Shown here: piece by piece, positions 24,537-33,717 of the stretch | How the letters are laid out: the number at the start of each line of letters is the position of its first letter | How positions within the stretch are numbered: position 1 is the stretch's first letter | Source: Edaphobacter lichenicola | GTDB lineage: Bacteria > Acidobacteriota > Terriglobia > Terriglobales > Acidobacteriaceae | Assembly (NCBI RefSeq): GCF_014201315.1 | Contig: NZ_JACHDY010000006.1 | Location: 124,001-188,000 of the forward strand | Length of the DNA: 64,000 bases | Reading direction: 5' to 3' | Made by a program: the position numbers and the translations under genes | The notes under the pieces: model-generated | The model's input: only the letters and a program-made list of their open reading frames with translations | What the model was told of the DNA's origin: nothing | The model's database searches: none

Positions 24537-25730
24537 CTAGTGCAACTCCCAACGCAGCGCGGGATCGACCAGCGTCTGCAGCAGAAAGTTATTTCTTGGC
24601 GGCGACCAGTGGGCCACCCGGCGCAGCAGCGAGACAAATAGCGATTGTTTCGCCACTACAATATCGACCGCCTTCTCGGAGATGAACGCGTGCCGCATCG
24701 AGTGGGGTGTTCCGCCCTCGAAGAACAGTCTGGATGTCCCGATCTCAATCTCATGCTCGATCAGGTACGAACGAATCATTGTTCCCACCGAGTACCTCTC
24801 AAGACCGCTGCGATTCATCTGCCAGTCGATCTCGGATACGCCATGATGTCTCCTGCCGCCGAGCAGGCTGATCCACTGGCCGTCCGGCGTCTTCACTCCA
24901 ACGCAGAATAGTCCATTCAGCGCCTTCATCGTGCTGTATCGCCTCTCGAGGACGAGGTCGGAGACAGGATGGGTCGACGCCTGATTCAATTCGTTCAGCA
25001 AAGCTTTACTGAGATTTTTTTTAACATCGCCTTCAAAGGTGCATCCCAACTCTGCTTCGGCCTTGCGGCGGTAGTACCTCAGATTGCGGCGCGTGTGTTT
25101 GCCCATCGAAGCCAGCGTCTCATCGAGAGTCTTCTCCAATACGATGGTTGCCCCTACCTCGCGGGTCTGCGTGGTCCACCAGCGCTTTTTATCTCCTGCC
25201 ACCGAGCCGTCGAAGCACTGCGACCAGGTCTCATTGCCCTCGCCAGCGTAGCTCAGCATCACCACTTGCGCGCCGCACGCCATCAAATAGCGACCCACAC
25301 TCGTCGAGAGCCTGGTCCGTTCCGCAGGCGGTGCAATCACAGCTCGGCTGCCATTGAAGTCGCTAGTATTAAATACGCGCGAAGGCATCCCCAGTACTTT
25401 GTACTCATAGATCAGTACCGCGCCCTTCAAATCTTCGGCCCGGAGTTCCGCCAGATCCAAATTCGGCCGCTTCTCGGCCAGCACCAGATAGGGGATCTTC
25501 TTTAGATTGTCAGTTCCGGTAAGAAAGTATTCCAGATAGTCCATCGCCCCGGTTTGTTCGCAGAGCGCAGACAGTTGAACCAGGACAGGCTGAATGCGCA
25601 GGATCGCCGCCCGTCCGCGCAGAACGAAAAAGTGCGCGGCATCCAGGTCACTCCCCAATGAGTCTTTGGCTTCATGACTGGTCAGCAGCATAGTGACGTA
25701 GGTGAACCGAAGATCGCGGTAACTAATCAA
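24537..25730 (-). CDS. GNAT-like acyltransferase (CelD/BcsL, FemAB type)
   Basis: The 397-residue protein has a C-terminal FemAB/GNAT half: GKHTRRNLRYYRRKAEAELG, VLERRYSTMKALNGLF, GQWISLLGGRRHHGVSEIDW, YSVGTMIRSYLIEHEIE and LFFEGGTP. These features match the Acetyltransf_6 family, often near exopolysaccharide or lipid-modifying clusters. The N-terminal half is divergent. It may acylate a sugar or transfer an aminoacyl group, but the substrate is unknown. It probably heads a two-gene transcript with the methyltransferase downstream. Confidence 0.75.
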   Translation of the reverse strand: MISYRDLRFTYVTMLLTSHEAKDSLGSDLDAAHFFVLRGRAAILRIQPVLVQLSALCEQTGAMDYLEYFLTGTDNLKKIPYLVLAEKRPNLDLAELRAEDLKGAVLIYEYKVLGMPSRVFNTSDFNGSRAVIAPPAERTRLSTSVGRYLMACGAQVVMLSYAGEGNETWSQCFDGSVAGDKKRWWTTQTREVGATIVLEKTLDETLASMGKHTRRNLRYYRRKAEAELGCTFEGDVKKNLSKALLNELNQASTHPVSDLVLERRYSTMKALNGLFCVGVKTPDGQWISLLGGRRHHGVSEIDWQMNRSGLERYSVGTMIRSYLIEHEIEIGTSRLFFEGGTPHSMRHAFISEKAVDIVVAKQSLFVSLLRRVAHWSPPRNNFLLQTLVDPALRWELH

Positions 25731-26117
25731 AGACAGTGGTCTTTGCGATGCGGCAGATAGGGGCTGGTTTCATAGGATGCGTTTTTGCCAGTCCCAGGAG
25801 TGGCCGGCTGAAACAAATCAGTAATAACTTTTGGCAAACAAGTCACACAGGGGCTGGTAAGCTTACGCCAAATCAATTCAGATTGGATCTTCCCTGACTC
25901 AAACCTCTGCAATCATTCCGGGACTTGGTTTTTTCAACTCCTACCCATATTGCTTTGAGAGAGGCAACCCCAAAAAACTCTGGACAGGTGCAAAAGATCG
26001 ACCTCGAAATTCAAGAGAACATCGAACCATAAATCAGCTGCTGGAAAGACTTTACAGTAAGTGCACGACGAAACTATGAATAAAATTTCATCCTGCCAAT
26101 GGTATCCACAGGGCGAG
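25731..26117. other. Gap of 387 bp with no gene seen
   Basis: The base composition is lower in GC than the flanks and there is no open frame with a ribosome site or domain-like sequence. It must contain the promoter of the GNAT gene on the minus strand and the 3' end of the fabG transcript. I see no hairpin, repeat or tRNA-like fold. Confidence 0.5.
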
Positions 26118-26864
26118 TTACCCCATGAACATGCCGCCGTTCACATCCAGCGTGTGCCCAGTGATATAGCTGGCCTCCTCCGATGCGAGGAACGCAACCG
26201 CATGGGCGACCTCAACGTCGGTTCCAACTCGTCCCAGTGGAATGAACTGCGCATTCATCGCCTTCTGCTCGGCGGTCAGAACCTCGGTCATCGCCGTCTC
26301 GATAAATCCCGGCGCCACCGCGTTCACCGTAATCGTCCGGCTCGCCAGCTCCCGGGCCAGCGACTTGGTCAGCCCGATCAGCCCCGCCTTCGAGGCCGCA
26401 TAGTTCGCCTGCCCCGCCTGTCCCGTCTCTCCCACCACTGAAGTCACGTTGACGATCCGCCCCCAGCGGCCCTTCACCATCTGCGACATCACCGCCTGCG
26501 TCATCAGGAACGCGCCCGTCAGGTTGGTCGTCAGCACATCGTCCCAATCCCTCCGCTTCATCCGCAGCGCCAGGATGTCCCGCGTGATGCCGGCGTTATT
26601 CACCAGAATGTGCACCGCTCCAAAGTGGGCGATCACCGCTTTCGCGCACTCCTTGATCGACTCCTCGTTCGAAACATCCAGCGCGAACGCATGCGCCTTT
26701 CCCCCGGCAGCCGCAATCTCCGCCGCAACGTCGCCCAGCTTCTCGAGATTCCTCGCCGCCAGCGCCACCGTCGCCCCCGCCCGCGCCAGCTCCAGCGCAC
26801 ACGCGCGCCCAATCCCCTGCGAAGCCCCCGTCACCAACGCAACACGTCCTGCCGAAATACTCAT
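26118..26864 (-). CDS. fabG: 3-oxoacyl-ACP reductase
   Basis: The 248-residue short-chain dehydrogenase has the NADPH motif VTGASQGIGRA, NNAGITRD, and the catalytic set S142 (NVTSVVG), Y155 and K159 (YAASK). The C-terminal part has VAPGFIETAMTEVL and ends YITGHTLDVNGGMFMG, typical of FabG. It reduces 3-oxoacyl-ACP in fatty acid elongation. The start at 26864 has AAGGAG 4-9 bases upstream, which decides against the longer frame to 26900. No other fab genes are adjacent; a second FabG paralogue role cannot be excluded. Confidence 0.9.
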   Translation of the reverse strand: MSISAGRVALVTGASQGIGRACALELARAGATVALAARNLEKLGDVAAEIAAAGGKAHAFALDVSNEESIKECAKAVIAHFGAVHILVNNAGITRDILALRMKRRDWDDVLTTNLTGAFLMTQAVMSQMVKGRWGRIVNVTSVVGETGQAGQANYAASKAGLIGLTKSLARELASRTITVNAVAPGFIETAMTEVLTAEQKAMNAQFIPLGRVGTDVEVAHAVAFLASEEASYITGHTLDVNGGMFMG

Positions 26865-26903
26865 GACTCTCCTTGAAACAAAGCACCGAAACAAACTCAC
26901 TCA

Positions 26904-27695
26904 TTATACGAACCCGGTCAACAGGTTCTCCGAGCGGTCTTCGAGCAGCGACCAGATGTAAACATTCAGCTCTCGTGCGAAGTGCAGTACCGGTGCGTGA
27001 TCCGGCAGCGCAATACCATGCGCCGCAGGTAGCTCATTCACGCGAATCTCTGCCTCGGCCCGCTCCAGCGGCCACGGAAGATGATGAATATGTCCCACCA
27101 GCATCCTCCCGCCGTGCGGAGCAAACAGGCAGTAGCGCTCCGTCAAAAAATGTTCCAGCGTGCCGCCAACACTCGGCCCGGCGAGCTCGCCCAGGGCGCG
27201 ATAGCTCGCCTCGAAGCGAACGATGCTCCCCGTCAGCAGTCGTCTGCTGCGATACTCGATCGTTCCATCCTGCGCGGTTTTTCGTCGCATGTCGGCCAGA
27301 AAATACGGCAGATGAAACAGTGTCCGCGCACCCAGCACAGCCAGCGCACTCGCCGCATCGAGCGAGAAAAAATATACGCCGCGCAGCCCAGTGACCCGCG
27401 AACGCGCATAGGTCCGCAGATTCAACTCGCAAAACTTCCCCGCACTCGGAACCGTGACGCATCTCTCGCCCACCGCCCGCGTCCGTACCTGATCCATCCA
27501 GAAGGGCACCACACCCACCCACGCCCATCCGTCGAAGCTGTCGACCTCCAGTCCTGCAGGCAGCAGCCGCGCCATCGCGTCCACCGCAATCGGCCAGTGC
27601 GCGAACAGCAGGTCGTTCCACCGCTGCGCCATGCGCCAACGCCCTGCAGGCAGCTCATACGGACGATGTTCCACGGTGTTCAAAACATTCAGCAT
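26904..27695 (-). CDS. DUF2071 (YqjF-like) family protein
   Basis: The 263-residue protein has the DUF2071 wording: WRMAQRWNDLLFAHWPI near the start, LPAGLEVDSFDGWAWVGVVP, ELNLRTYA, VTGLRGVYFFSLDA, and FLTERYCLFAPHGG followed by HHLPWPLERAEAEI. The family is of unknown function, with a fold related to acetoacetate decarboxylase. The start is set at 27695 (MLNVLNTVEHRPYELPAGRW); the longer frame would overlap the divergent ThyX-like gene. The gap to that gene is 61 bases, so both promoters overlap. Confidence 0.87.
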   Translation of the reverse strand: MLNVLNTVEHRPYELPAGRWRMAQRWNDLLFAHWPIAVDAMARLLPAGLEVDSFDGWAWVGVVPFWMDQVRTRAVGERCVTVPSAGKFCELNLRTYARSRVTGLRGVYFFSLDAASALAVLGARTLFHLPYFLADMRRKTAQDGTIEYRSRRLLTGSIVRFEASYRALGELAGPSVGGTLEHFLTERYCLFAPHGGRMLVGHIHHLPWPLERAEAEIRVNELPAAHGIALPDHAPVLHFARELNVYIWSLLEDRSENLLTGFV

Positions 27696-27756
27696 AGCTA
27701 AGGATAGATGCTGTCCACAGGCCACCGCTCTCAGATCAAGTATCCTGAGTCTCACC

Positions 27757-29361
27757 ATGCCAGCCAGCCAGAAGACAGACACCCTCGATCCCTCCCCCGC
27801 AAACGCCTCCGCCGCGCACCCGCCCGCCAGCGAGACCGACGTCTACGCCATCCACGGTGCCGACCCCGAGGTCCTCGCCTACGCCATGGCCAAGTACTCC
27901 CGCTCCGCCCTCACCATGAAGGAGTCCCTCGCCGAGATCAGCTCCCAGCGCGCCGAGCAGTTCCTCAACACCTTCTACTTCGCCTACGGCCATCGCTCCA
28001 TCGCCGACCTCGCCCACATCCCCTTCGCCATCGAGCGCCTCTCCCTGCTCGCCGCCATCGAGCTCGTCGACGAGCAGCGCTGGGACGGCCAGGAGCGCTC
28101 CACCCGCTACCAGAACTTCCGCCTCTCCGGCTGGTTCACCCCTGCCCTCGCCGCCGAAACCCCCACCTTCACCGCCGCCCTCGAGCGCCTCTTCGCCACC
28201 TACGACAAGGTCAGCGCCGGCATGCTCACCGCTCTCAAGGCCGCCATCCCGCAGCCCGAAGCCATGAAGCCCGAGGCCTACGAGCGCACCCTCAAAGCCC
28301 GCGCCTTCGACGTCGCCCGCTATCTCCTGCCGCTTGCGACCAACACCTCGCTGGGCCAGATCGTCAACGCCCGCACCCTCGAAACCCAGGTCTCCCGCCT
28401 GCTCACCAGCGACTTCGCCGAGATCCGCCAGCTCGGCGAAAAGCTCCGCGCCGCCGCCTCCGAGCCCGCCTGGAATGTCCAGCACGCCGCCGGCGAGGTT
28501 CTCTGCGAAGAGATCTCCTCCCTTGAGGGCAGCCTCGGCGAGCGCGCCCACGAAGCCTTCCTGCGCCCCGTCAAAGCCGCGCCCACGCTGGTCAAATACG
28601 CCGCCCCCAACGACTATCAACGCGAAACCCGCAGCGAACTCGCCCACGCCGCGAAGCTCCTCATGGGCAGCCAGCCCATCGCCCCCGCGCCCGTAGTCGA
28701 TCTCCTCGACGGCGACGAACCCCTCGAGGTCGAGCTCGCCACCTCGCTCCTCTACCCGCACTGCCACTACCCCTACCGCCAGCTTCGCCACCAGGTCGCC
28801 GCCCTCAGCGCCAATCAGCGCGGCGAGATCACCGCCCTCGGCACCAAGCATCGCGGCCGCCACGACGAGCTCCTCCGCAGCTTCTCCTCCGGCCACAGCC
28901 TCCGCTTCGACATCCTCATGGACATCGGCGGCTTCCGCGACATGCACCGCCATCGCCGCTGCGTCCAGCTCCTCCAGCCCTACACCGACCTCCACGGCTA
29001 CGACGAGCCCATCTGCCCCGGCCAGCCCACCCTCGCCGAAGCTGGACTCGAAACCCTCTACAGCGAAGCCCTCGCCGCCACCTACGCCACCTACCGCAGC
29101 CTGCGCGACTCCGCCGTCCCCGAGGCCGCGCAATCCGCGCAGTACCTCCTCCCCCTGGCCACCCGCTGCCGTTCGCTCTTCAAGATGGACTTCGCCGAAG
29201 CCCTCTATATCTCCGAGCTGCGCTCAGGCGTCGCCGGCCACTTCAGCTATCGCCGCGTCGCATGGGAGATGTACAAGGCCGTCGCCAAAAAACACCCCTC
29301 CCTCGCCCAGTACTTCCGCATCGAAGACGTCAACGAGCCAGTCGACCTATTGCGCCGTTAG
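27757..29361 (+). CDS. Two-domain ThyX-like (FAD-dependent thymidylate synthase homologue) with altered signature
   Basis: The 534-residue protein is about twice the length of ThyX and contains two ThyX-like halves. The first has YGHRSIADLAHIPFAIERLS and GQERSTRYQNF. The second has YPYRQLRHQVAAL, FDILMDIGGFRDMHRHRRCV and QPYTD. ThyX needs the motif RHRx7S in each subunit. Here the first half has lost RHR and the second has RHR but Pro where Ser is expected. It may be a pseudo-dimer with one modified site, or a flavoprotein of other function. The extreme G/C third positions create a long open frame on the other strand, which is a shadow. Confidence 0.8.
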   Translation: MPASQKTDTLDPSPANASAAHPPASETDVYAIHGADPEVLAYAMAKYSRSALTMKESLAEISSQRAEQFLNTFYFAYGHRSIADLAHIPFAIERLSLLAAIELVDEQRWDGQERSTRYQNFRLSGWFTPALAAETPTFTAALERLFATYDKVSAGMLTALKAAIPQPEAMKPEAYERTLKARAFDVARYLLPLATNTSLGQIVNARTLETQVSRLLTSDFAEIRQLGEKLRAAASEPAWNVQHAAGEVLCEEISSLEGSLGERAHEAFLRPVKAAPTLVKYAAPNDYQRETRSELAHAAKLLMGSQPIAPAPVVDLLDGDEPLEVELATSLLYPHCHYPYRQLRHQVAALSANQRGEITALGTKHRGRHDELLRSFSSGHSLRFDILMDIGGFRDMHRHRRCVQLLQPYTDLHGYDEPICPGQPTLAEAGLETLYSEALAATYATYRSLRDSAVPEAAQSAQYLLPLATRCRSLFKMDFAEALYISELRSGVAGHFSYRRVAWEMYKAVAKKHPSLAQYFRIEDVNEPVDLLRR

Positions 29362-29370
29362 TCGCGGGAG

Positions 29371-30354
29371 CTACTGAGGCGCGTGCCTGGTGAACTTGTG
29401 CAGGACGAACTCCTGAATAAAGCCGTTGGCCATATCGGCTGCGATGTCGACAAAGGTGGTCGAAAAGACCTGCCCCGCGCCGCGGTTCGACGCCGGATAG
29501 TAGGCATTGGAGATAGCGCCCGAGGCCACATATCCGCCCAGGCTTGAGAAGTTCGGCTGCAAGCGTCCGTTATCTCCCCGGCAGATGAAAGGCGTAGAGA
29601 GGGCATGCAGCGAGCGCGACTTCTTCGTTCCCGTCCCCTGGTAGAAGTAGCGCGGATCCTGATGAAGGAGGGAGGGCAGGATGGCGCCGCCGATGAAGAT
29701 GTCGGTCAAACCGTTGGCGTAGTTGGCGCCCAGACGCTGGCCGTAACCCTTCGCGCCCTGGCCGTAGTCGGGTGTGCCGGCAGCCTGGTCGATGCCGGCG
29801 ATGAACGCTGAGCCGGCGAAGGTGACGGGGTCAAGCGAGGTCTTGTAAGCCAGTCTGAACTTCAGCTTCGGCGTCAGCGGCGCAGGATTGTGGTCATAGA
29901 CGACGTAGAAGTTGGGGATGAATCCCAGGATGCGCTGCTTCTCCGCTTCCTTGACCTGCTCGGTGGCGATCTCCTCGGGGCTAACGGCGTTGACCACGGT
30001 GACCGCGACTGCAATGCGGAGCCGAATGCCCGTCAGATCCATATACTGACCGGGCTTCAGGGTGATCTCCGGCGAGCTCCAGTCTGCGAACCCCTTGGCG
30101 CTGACCGTGACATGGTAGGGTACCTCCGGATTCAGATGGGAAAGTTTGAAGAATCCGTCATCGCCCGTCTTCACGCATTCGGGAGCGGTGAGCGAAGGGC
30201 TCTCAAGAGCGACGGTCGCTCCAGGAACGGTGCCATCATTCACATCGGTCACCGTACCGATAATGGTTCCAGTCGGTTGCGCGGATCGGAAACTATTCTG
30301 GGCTGCCGCAATGGGGACGCACACACTGACAATAAGACAAAACAGGCGATGCAT
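29371..30354 (-). CDS. Secreted carboxypeptidase-regulatory-domain protein
   Basis: The 327-residue protein has a signal peptide (MHRLFCLIVSVCVPIAAAQ). A CarboxypepD_reg domain occupies about residues 30-115 (GTVTDVNDGTVPGATVALES, DGFFKLSHLNPEVPYHVTVS), as in the N-terminus of acidobacterial TonB-dependent Oar-like receptors. After it there is no receptor barrel but about 200 residues with repeated Gly/Tyr stretches (DPRYFYQGTGTKKSR, NAYYPASNRGAGQV), a pattern shared by many short acidobacterial proteins. It is probably surface- or periplasm-located; the function is unknown. The start at 30354 is favoured by the signal peptide. Confidence 0.75.
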   Translation of the reverse strand: MHRLFCLIVSVCVPIAAAQNSFRSAQPTGTIIGTVTDVNDGTVPGATVALESPSLTAPECVKTGDDGFFKLSHLNPEVPYHVTVSAKGFADWSSPEITLKPGQYMDLTGIRLRIAVAVTVVNAVSPEEIATEQVKEAEKQRILGFIPNFYVVYDHNPAPLTPKLKFRLAYKTSLDPVTFAGSAFIAGIDQAAGTPDYGQGAKGYGQRLGANYANGLTDIFIGGAILPSLLHQDPRYFYQGTGTKKSRSLHALSTPFICRGDNGRLQPNFSSLGGYVASGAISNAYYPASNRGAGQVFSTTFVDIAADMANGFIQEFVLHKFTRHAPQ

Positions 30355-30701
30355 GAGGCTCACCTGCCGCCGAGTCTCTTTGACACCTTGTTGGTGGACT
30401 TCCTTAACCTCTGTCACTCCGAAAAACAGCAGAGATTTCGCGAACGTCGTCTAGACACACTGATCAGATGCAGGTGTCGCGCCAGGTGATTCCGGATTTC
30501 CACGTGTGATAGTTCGGGCGATCGAGTGGACTCAACCTCATCTCTGGCCTCGATTGCAGCGCGGAACGCGTTCTTCCAAACAGATAAATTATCTCTGTCC
30601 TAGTGGACAGTCGAAGCAATCACCACACGAGATCAAACCCGTCGCCAGCGAGAACGCCCGGAAATTACCAAAAGGACACTTAAGTTGTATTCGCCTTTTA
30701 T

Positions 30702-30729
30702 TTGCTTTTCCCATTTTGAGTGCTAGAAT
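30702..30729 (+). promoter_or_regulatory. Candidate recA promoter
   Basis: TTGCTT (30702-30707) and TAGAAT (30724-30729) are spaced by 16 bases, 53 bases before the recA GTG. I see no E. coli-type CTGT-N8-ACAG LexA box nearby; the acidobacterial operator may differ. The rest of the 30355-30781 gap has only a short agataa-a-ttatct inverted repeat at 30582-30594. Confidence 0.55.
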
Positions 30730-30781
30730 CCCAAATTGAAACATCAACCTCCCTTTCACCCACTCTCAGGAGAGAAATCAC

Positions 30782-31849
<1,068 letters not shown>

Positions 31850-31876
31850 TCATCCGAACAGCAGGGAAGCATCAGT

Positions 31877-31908
31877 GAAGCGCCGGCATCAGAGTTTGCC
31901 GGCGCTTC
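31877..31908 (+). terminator. Terminator-like hairpin after recA
   Basis: A perfect 12-bp stem, gaagcgccggca (31877-31888) and tgccggcgcttc (31897-31908), with an 8-base loop lies 27 bases after the stop. The T-run is weak (tccgcc). Confidence 0.65.
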
Positions 31909-31930
31909 TCCGCCTAAAGCGGCTGCCGAT

Positions 31931-31993
31931 AAAGTCCGTTTTGCTTGCTGCTAAGTCCGTCTTGCTTTGCTGCTGAAAAAGTCCGTTTTGCTT
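31931..31993. repeat. Tandem 22-bp repeats downstream of recA
   Basis: Three head-to-tail units of AAGTCCGTTTTGCTTGCTGC type lie at 31931-31952, 31953-31974 and 31976-31993 (the last shortened). No reading frame runs through them with coding character. Confidence 0.75.
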
Positions 31994-31996
31994 AAG

Positions 31997-32174
31997 GGCA
32001 CGGCTTCAGCCGTGCCGCAAGAGCTTTGGTCGTATTGCGGCTTAGCCGCTGAGGTCTGCGCTTCGTTTCCGAGGGTATTTTTTTCAGCACCCTCTAAATC
32101 CCTGGACACCTCATCCCGACCACATACGACGCGTCATCTCGACCGAAGCAACGAACAGTTTCATCGTTCGTTGC
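31997..32174. repeat. Two intergenic hairpin repeats
   Basis: The first is ggcacggct-tc-agccgtgcc at 31997-32016, a 9-bp perfect stem with a two-base turn. The second is gcaacgaac (32148-32156) with gttcgttgc (32166-32174), a 9-bp stem with a 9-base loop. They look like dispersed REP-type sequences rather than gene parts; the whole 31850-32585 gap is a mosaic of repeats without a gene. Confidence 0.6.
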
Positions 32175-32314
32175 GCAGTGGATTGCGGCCACAGCTCTCA
32201 AGTTGCAGCGAACCGATTCATGCTGCGGTATCCGTCAAGACCCCGTCTTTTGTCCTTCTCCCAACACCCGACAAGCTGTCAAGCCCCTGTCGGAGCTAAC
32301 CCTATGCAACCAAG

Positions 32315-32550
32315 CCACATAGACGTGGCGCATGAGTTACGCCGAACAATTTATACTGGAATCAGACGAAAAAAGCCCCGGCTAATCCTCGGGGCTTTTT
32401 CCTTTCAGAAACACAAAAACTCCCGTAACTCCTTTGCCTGCAGGAATCTGCAGGCAACTCGTTTGGAATGAAGGCTTTACCGGCAATACCCACGCTCTAA
32501 ATCTGTGAAAATAAACGACTTATGCGCAGGTAATAGGGGGGGGACCCCCA
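32315..32550 (+). repeat. Conserved non-coding element, copy A (possible structured RNA or REP-like unit)
   Basis: About 235 bases match a second site at 39711-39952 read on the opposite strand. Shared blocks occur in the same order and nearly the same spacing: CGTGGCG-AT-AGTTAC, TATACT-GAA, a hairpin with TAATCC in its loop, CCGTAAC-CCTTT, AATCTGCAGGCAA, TTTAC-GGCAATA, TGAAAATAA, 14 bases later GGTAATAGG, and a G-run joined to a C-run. The hairpins are at 32370-32400 and 32434-32457 (ttgcctgcag-gaat-ctgcaggcaa). It lies between the 3' ends of recA and the 32586 gene. Function unknown. Confidence 0.75.
32370..32400 (+). terminator. Terminator-shaped hairpin inside the conserved element, far from any gene end
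   Basis: The perfect 11-bp stem aaaaagccccg / cggggcttttt with loop gctaatcct ends in a run of five T's. It would be a good intrinsic terminator, but the nearest upstream gene ends 520 bases away and has its own hairpin. It could end a small RNA starting in the repeat region, or act from the other strand. Confidence 0.6.
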
Positions 32551-32585
32551 CTGGAAGGACGAGGCAATCAAGGTCGCAGTCGCCT

Positions 32586-33197
32586 TTACTGCATCCCCTC
32601 GCCGCCGCCCGGCCCGCCTGGAGGAGGTGGTGCCTGGCCATCGGAACCCGGTCCTCCACGCCCCTCCGGTCCGCCCTGCATCCTCATGCGGCGACGCTCA
32701 CGCCCCTCGGCCTGCAGCTTGGTCCACTGATCCGGCGTCAGCACATTGCGAATCCCAAGCAGCATCTTGGCGTTCGCCTTTTCAAGCTCCGCGCGCGCCT
32801 GCGCCGTGTGGTCGATCTGCGCCAGGATCTTGTTCGTGTCCGGAGGATTCGCCGCCAGCATCGGCTCCATCAGAACCTCCTGCTTCTCGACCGCGGCTCG
32901 CAGGTCGATCAGTTGCAGCTTGCTCTGCTGCAGGATGTCGTCCATCCTCTTCTGCTGGTCCGGCGTCAGCGTCAGCTTCTGGATCAGGTCGGGATTATGC
33001 CACCAGATTCCCGGAGGTCCGATGCGGAAGCCCCCGCGCATCCCGCCTCCGCTCCATCCGCCGCGGTCCCGATCCATCCCGGCACCCGGCTGAGGTGGCG
33101 AACCCGCAGGTGGCTGCGCCGTCAAAAAACTTCCAGAGAGAGTCGCGAATAAAACAATCGAAAGTACAGGTTTCAGGCGCATGTCAGTTCGTCCCAT
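32586..33197 (-). CDS. Spy/CpxP-like periplasmic protein (LTxxQ type)
   Basis: The 203-residue protein has a signal peptide (MRLKPVLSIVLFATLSG...LTAQ) and a Pro/Gly/Asp-rich stretch. A helical domain with two LTxxQ-like motifs (LTLTPDQQKRMDDIL and VLTPDQWTKLQ) separated by about 80 residues follows. This is the signature of Spy/CpxP and metal-resistance adaptor proteins. The tail is Gly/Pro-rich. It is the third gene of the sigma/anti-sigma operon and could be the periplasmic sensor or a regulon member. An ATG-Gly-Arg-Thr-Asp unit is duplicated at the start, giving ATGs at 33197 and 33182. Confidence 0.8.
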   Translation of the reverse strand: MGRTDMRLKPVLSIVLFATLSGSFLTAQPPAGSPPQPGAGMDRDRGGWSGGGMRGGFRIGPPGIWWHNPDLIQKLTLTPDQQKRMDDILQQSKLQLIDLRAAVEKQEVLMEPMLAANPPDTNKILAQIDHTAQARAELEKANAKMLLGIRNVLTPDQWTKLQAEGRERRRMRMQGGPEGRGGPGSDGQAPPPPGGPGGGEGMQ

Positions 33198-33198
33198 G

Positions 33199-33717
33199 TC
33201 AGTTCTTCCTTTGATCTGAAGTAGAGGTGAGAGAAGTCGTGCTGTCGGTCGGATTGGCCAGCGGCTCCATCGCAGAAGGCACATCGGCCGAGACCTTCTG
33301 GTCGATATCCGAGAGCAAAGCCTCATCCGACTCCGCCGTCTGCGAAGACACCGCAGCAGCGGTCTTCGCCGCGGAACGAGCGGCAGATTGCTGGTGCAGG
33401 CTGATCGGGAAAAGGGCAGCGACGAAGACTACCGCCGCTGCTGCCCAGTAAAGTGGCTGCGAGAGCACGCTGTGTGGAGGCGCAATGGACGAACGCCGCG
33501 CATAGCTGTGAGCGAACTCCTGCCGCGAATAGGCAACCGAGGCATCGCGGAAGTGAGAGAGGGAATCGCGCAGGCTCTTCAGCTCCGCCGCGCAGATTAG
33601 GCAGGCCTGAAGATGCTGATCGACAACATCGGTCTCGCGATCAGCGCCAGCAGACGGAAGGGACGAGTCAGCGAGGAGAACGTCGCAGAGTTGCTCGTGA
33701 GTGAGGTGGAGGTTCAT
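33199..33717 (-). CDS. Anti-sigma factor with zinc-finger (zf-HC2) motif
   Basis: The 172-residue protein has an N-terminal cytosolic domain with HLTHEQLCDVL and the zinc motif DQHLQACLICAAEL (HxxxCxxC). One membrane helix (about 89-106, YWAAAAVVFVAALFPISL) and a Ser/Ala/Thr-rich periplasmic tail follow. It overlaps the ECF sigma gene by ATGA and would hold that sigma factor inactive until a signal releases it. The small periplasmic gene follows with 1-base spacing, so all three are co-translated. Confidence 0.87.
   Translation of the reverse strand: MNLHLTHEQLCDVLLADSSLPSAGADRETDVVDQHLQACLICAAELKSLRDSLSHFRDASVAYSRQEFAHSYARRSSIAPPHSVLSQPLYWAAAAVVFVAALFPISLHQQSAARSAAKTAAAVSSQTAESDEALLSDIDQKVSADVPSAMEPLANPTDSTTSLTSTSDQRKN

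Noticed and set aside
27736..29133. Open frame of 465 codons opposite the ThyX-like gene
   Set aside because: Gly/Glu/Val-rich low-complexity mirror of a gene with almost only G or C in third positions.
31967..32471. Two overlapping plus-strand frames behind recA
   Set aside because: They run through hairpin repeats and the conserved non-coding element, without ribosome sites or protein-like composition.
32521..32550. G-run plus C-run as a stand-alone terminator or quadruplex
   Set aside because: With a one-base spacer it cannot form a simple hairpin of full length; it is better treated as the end of the conserved element.
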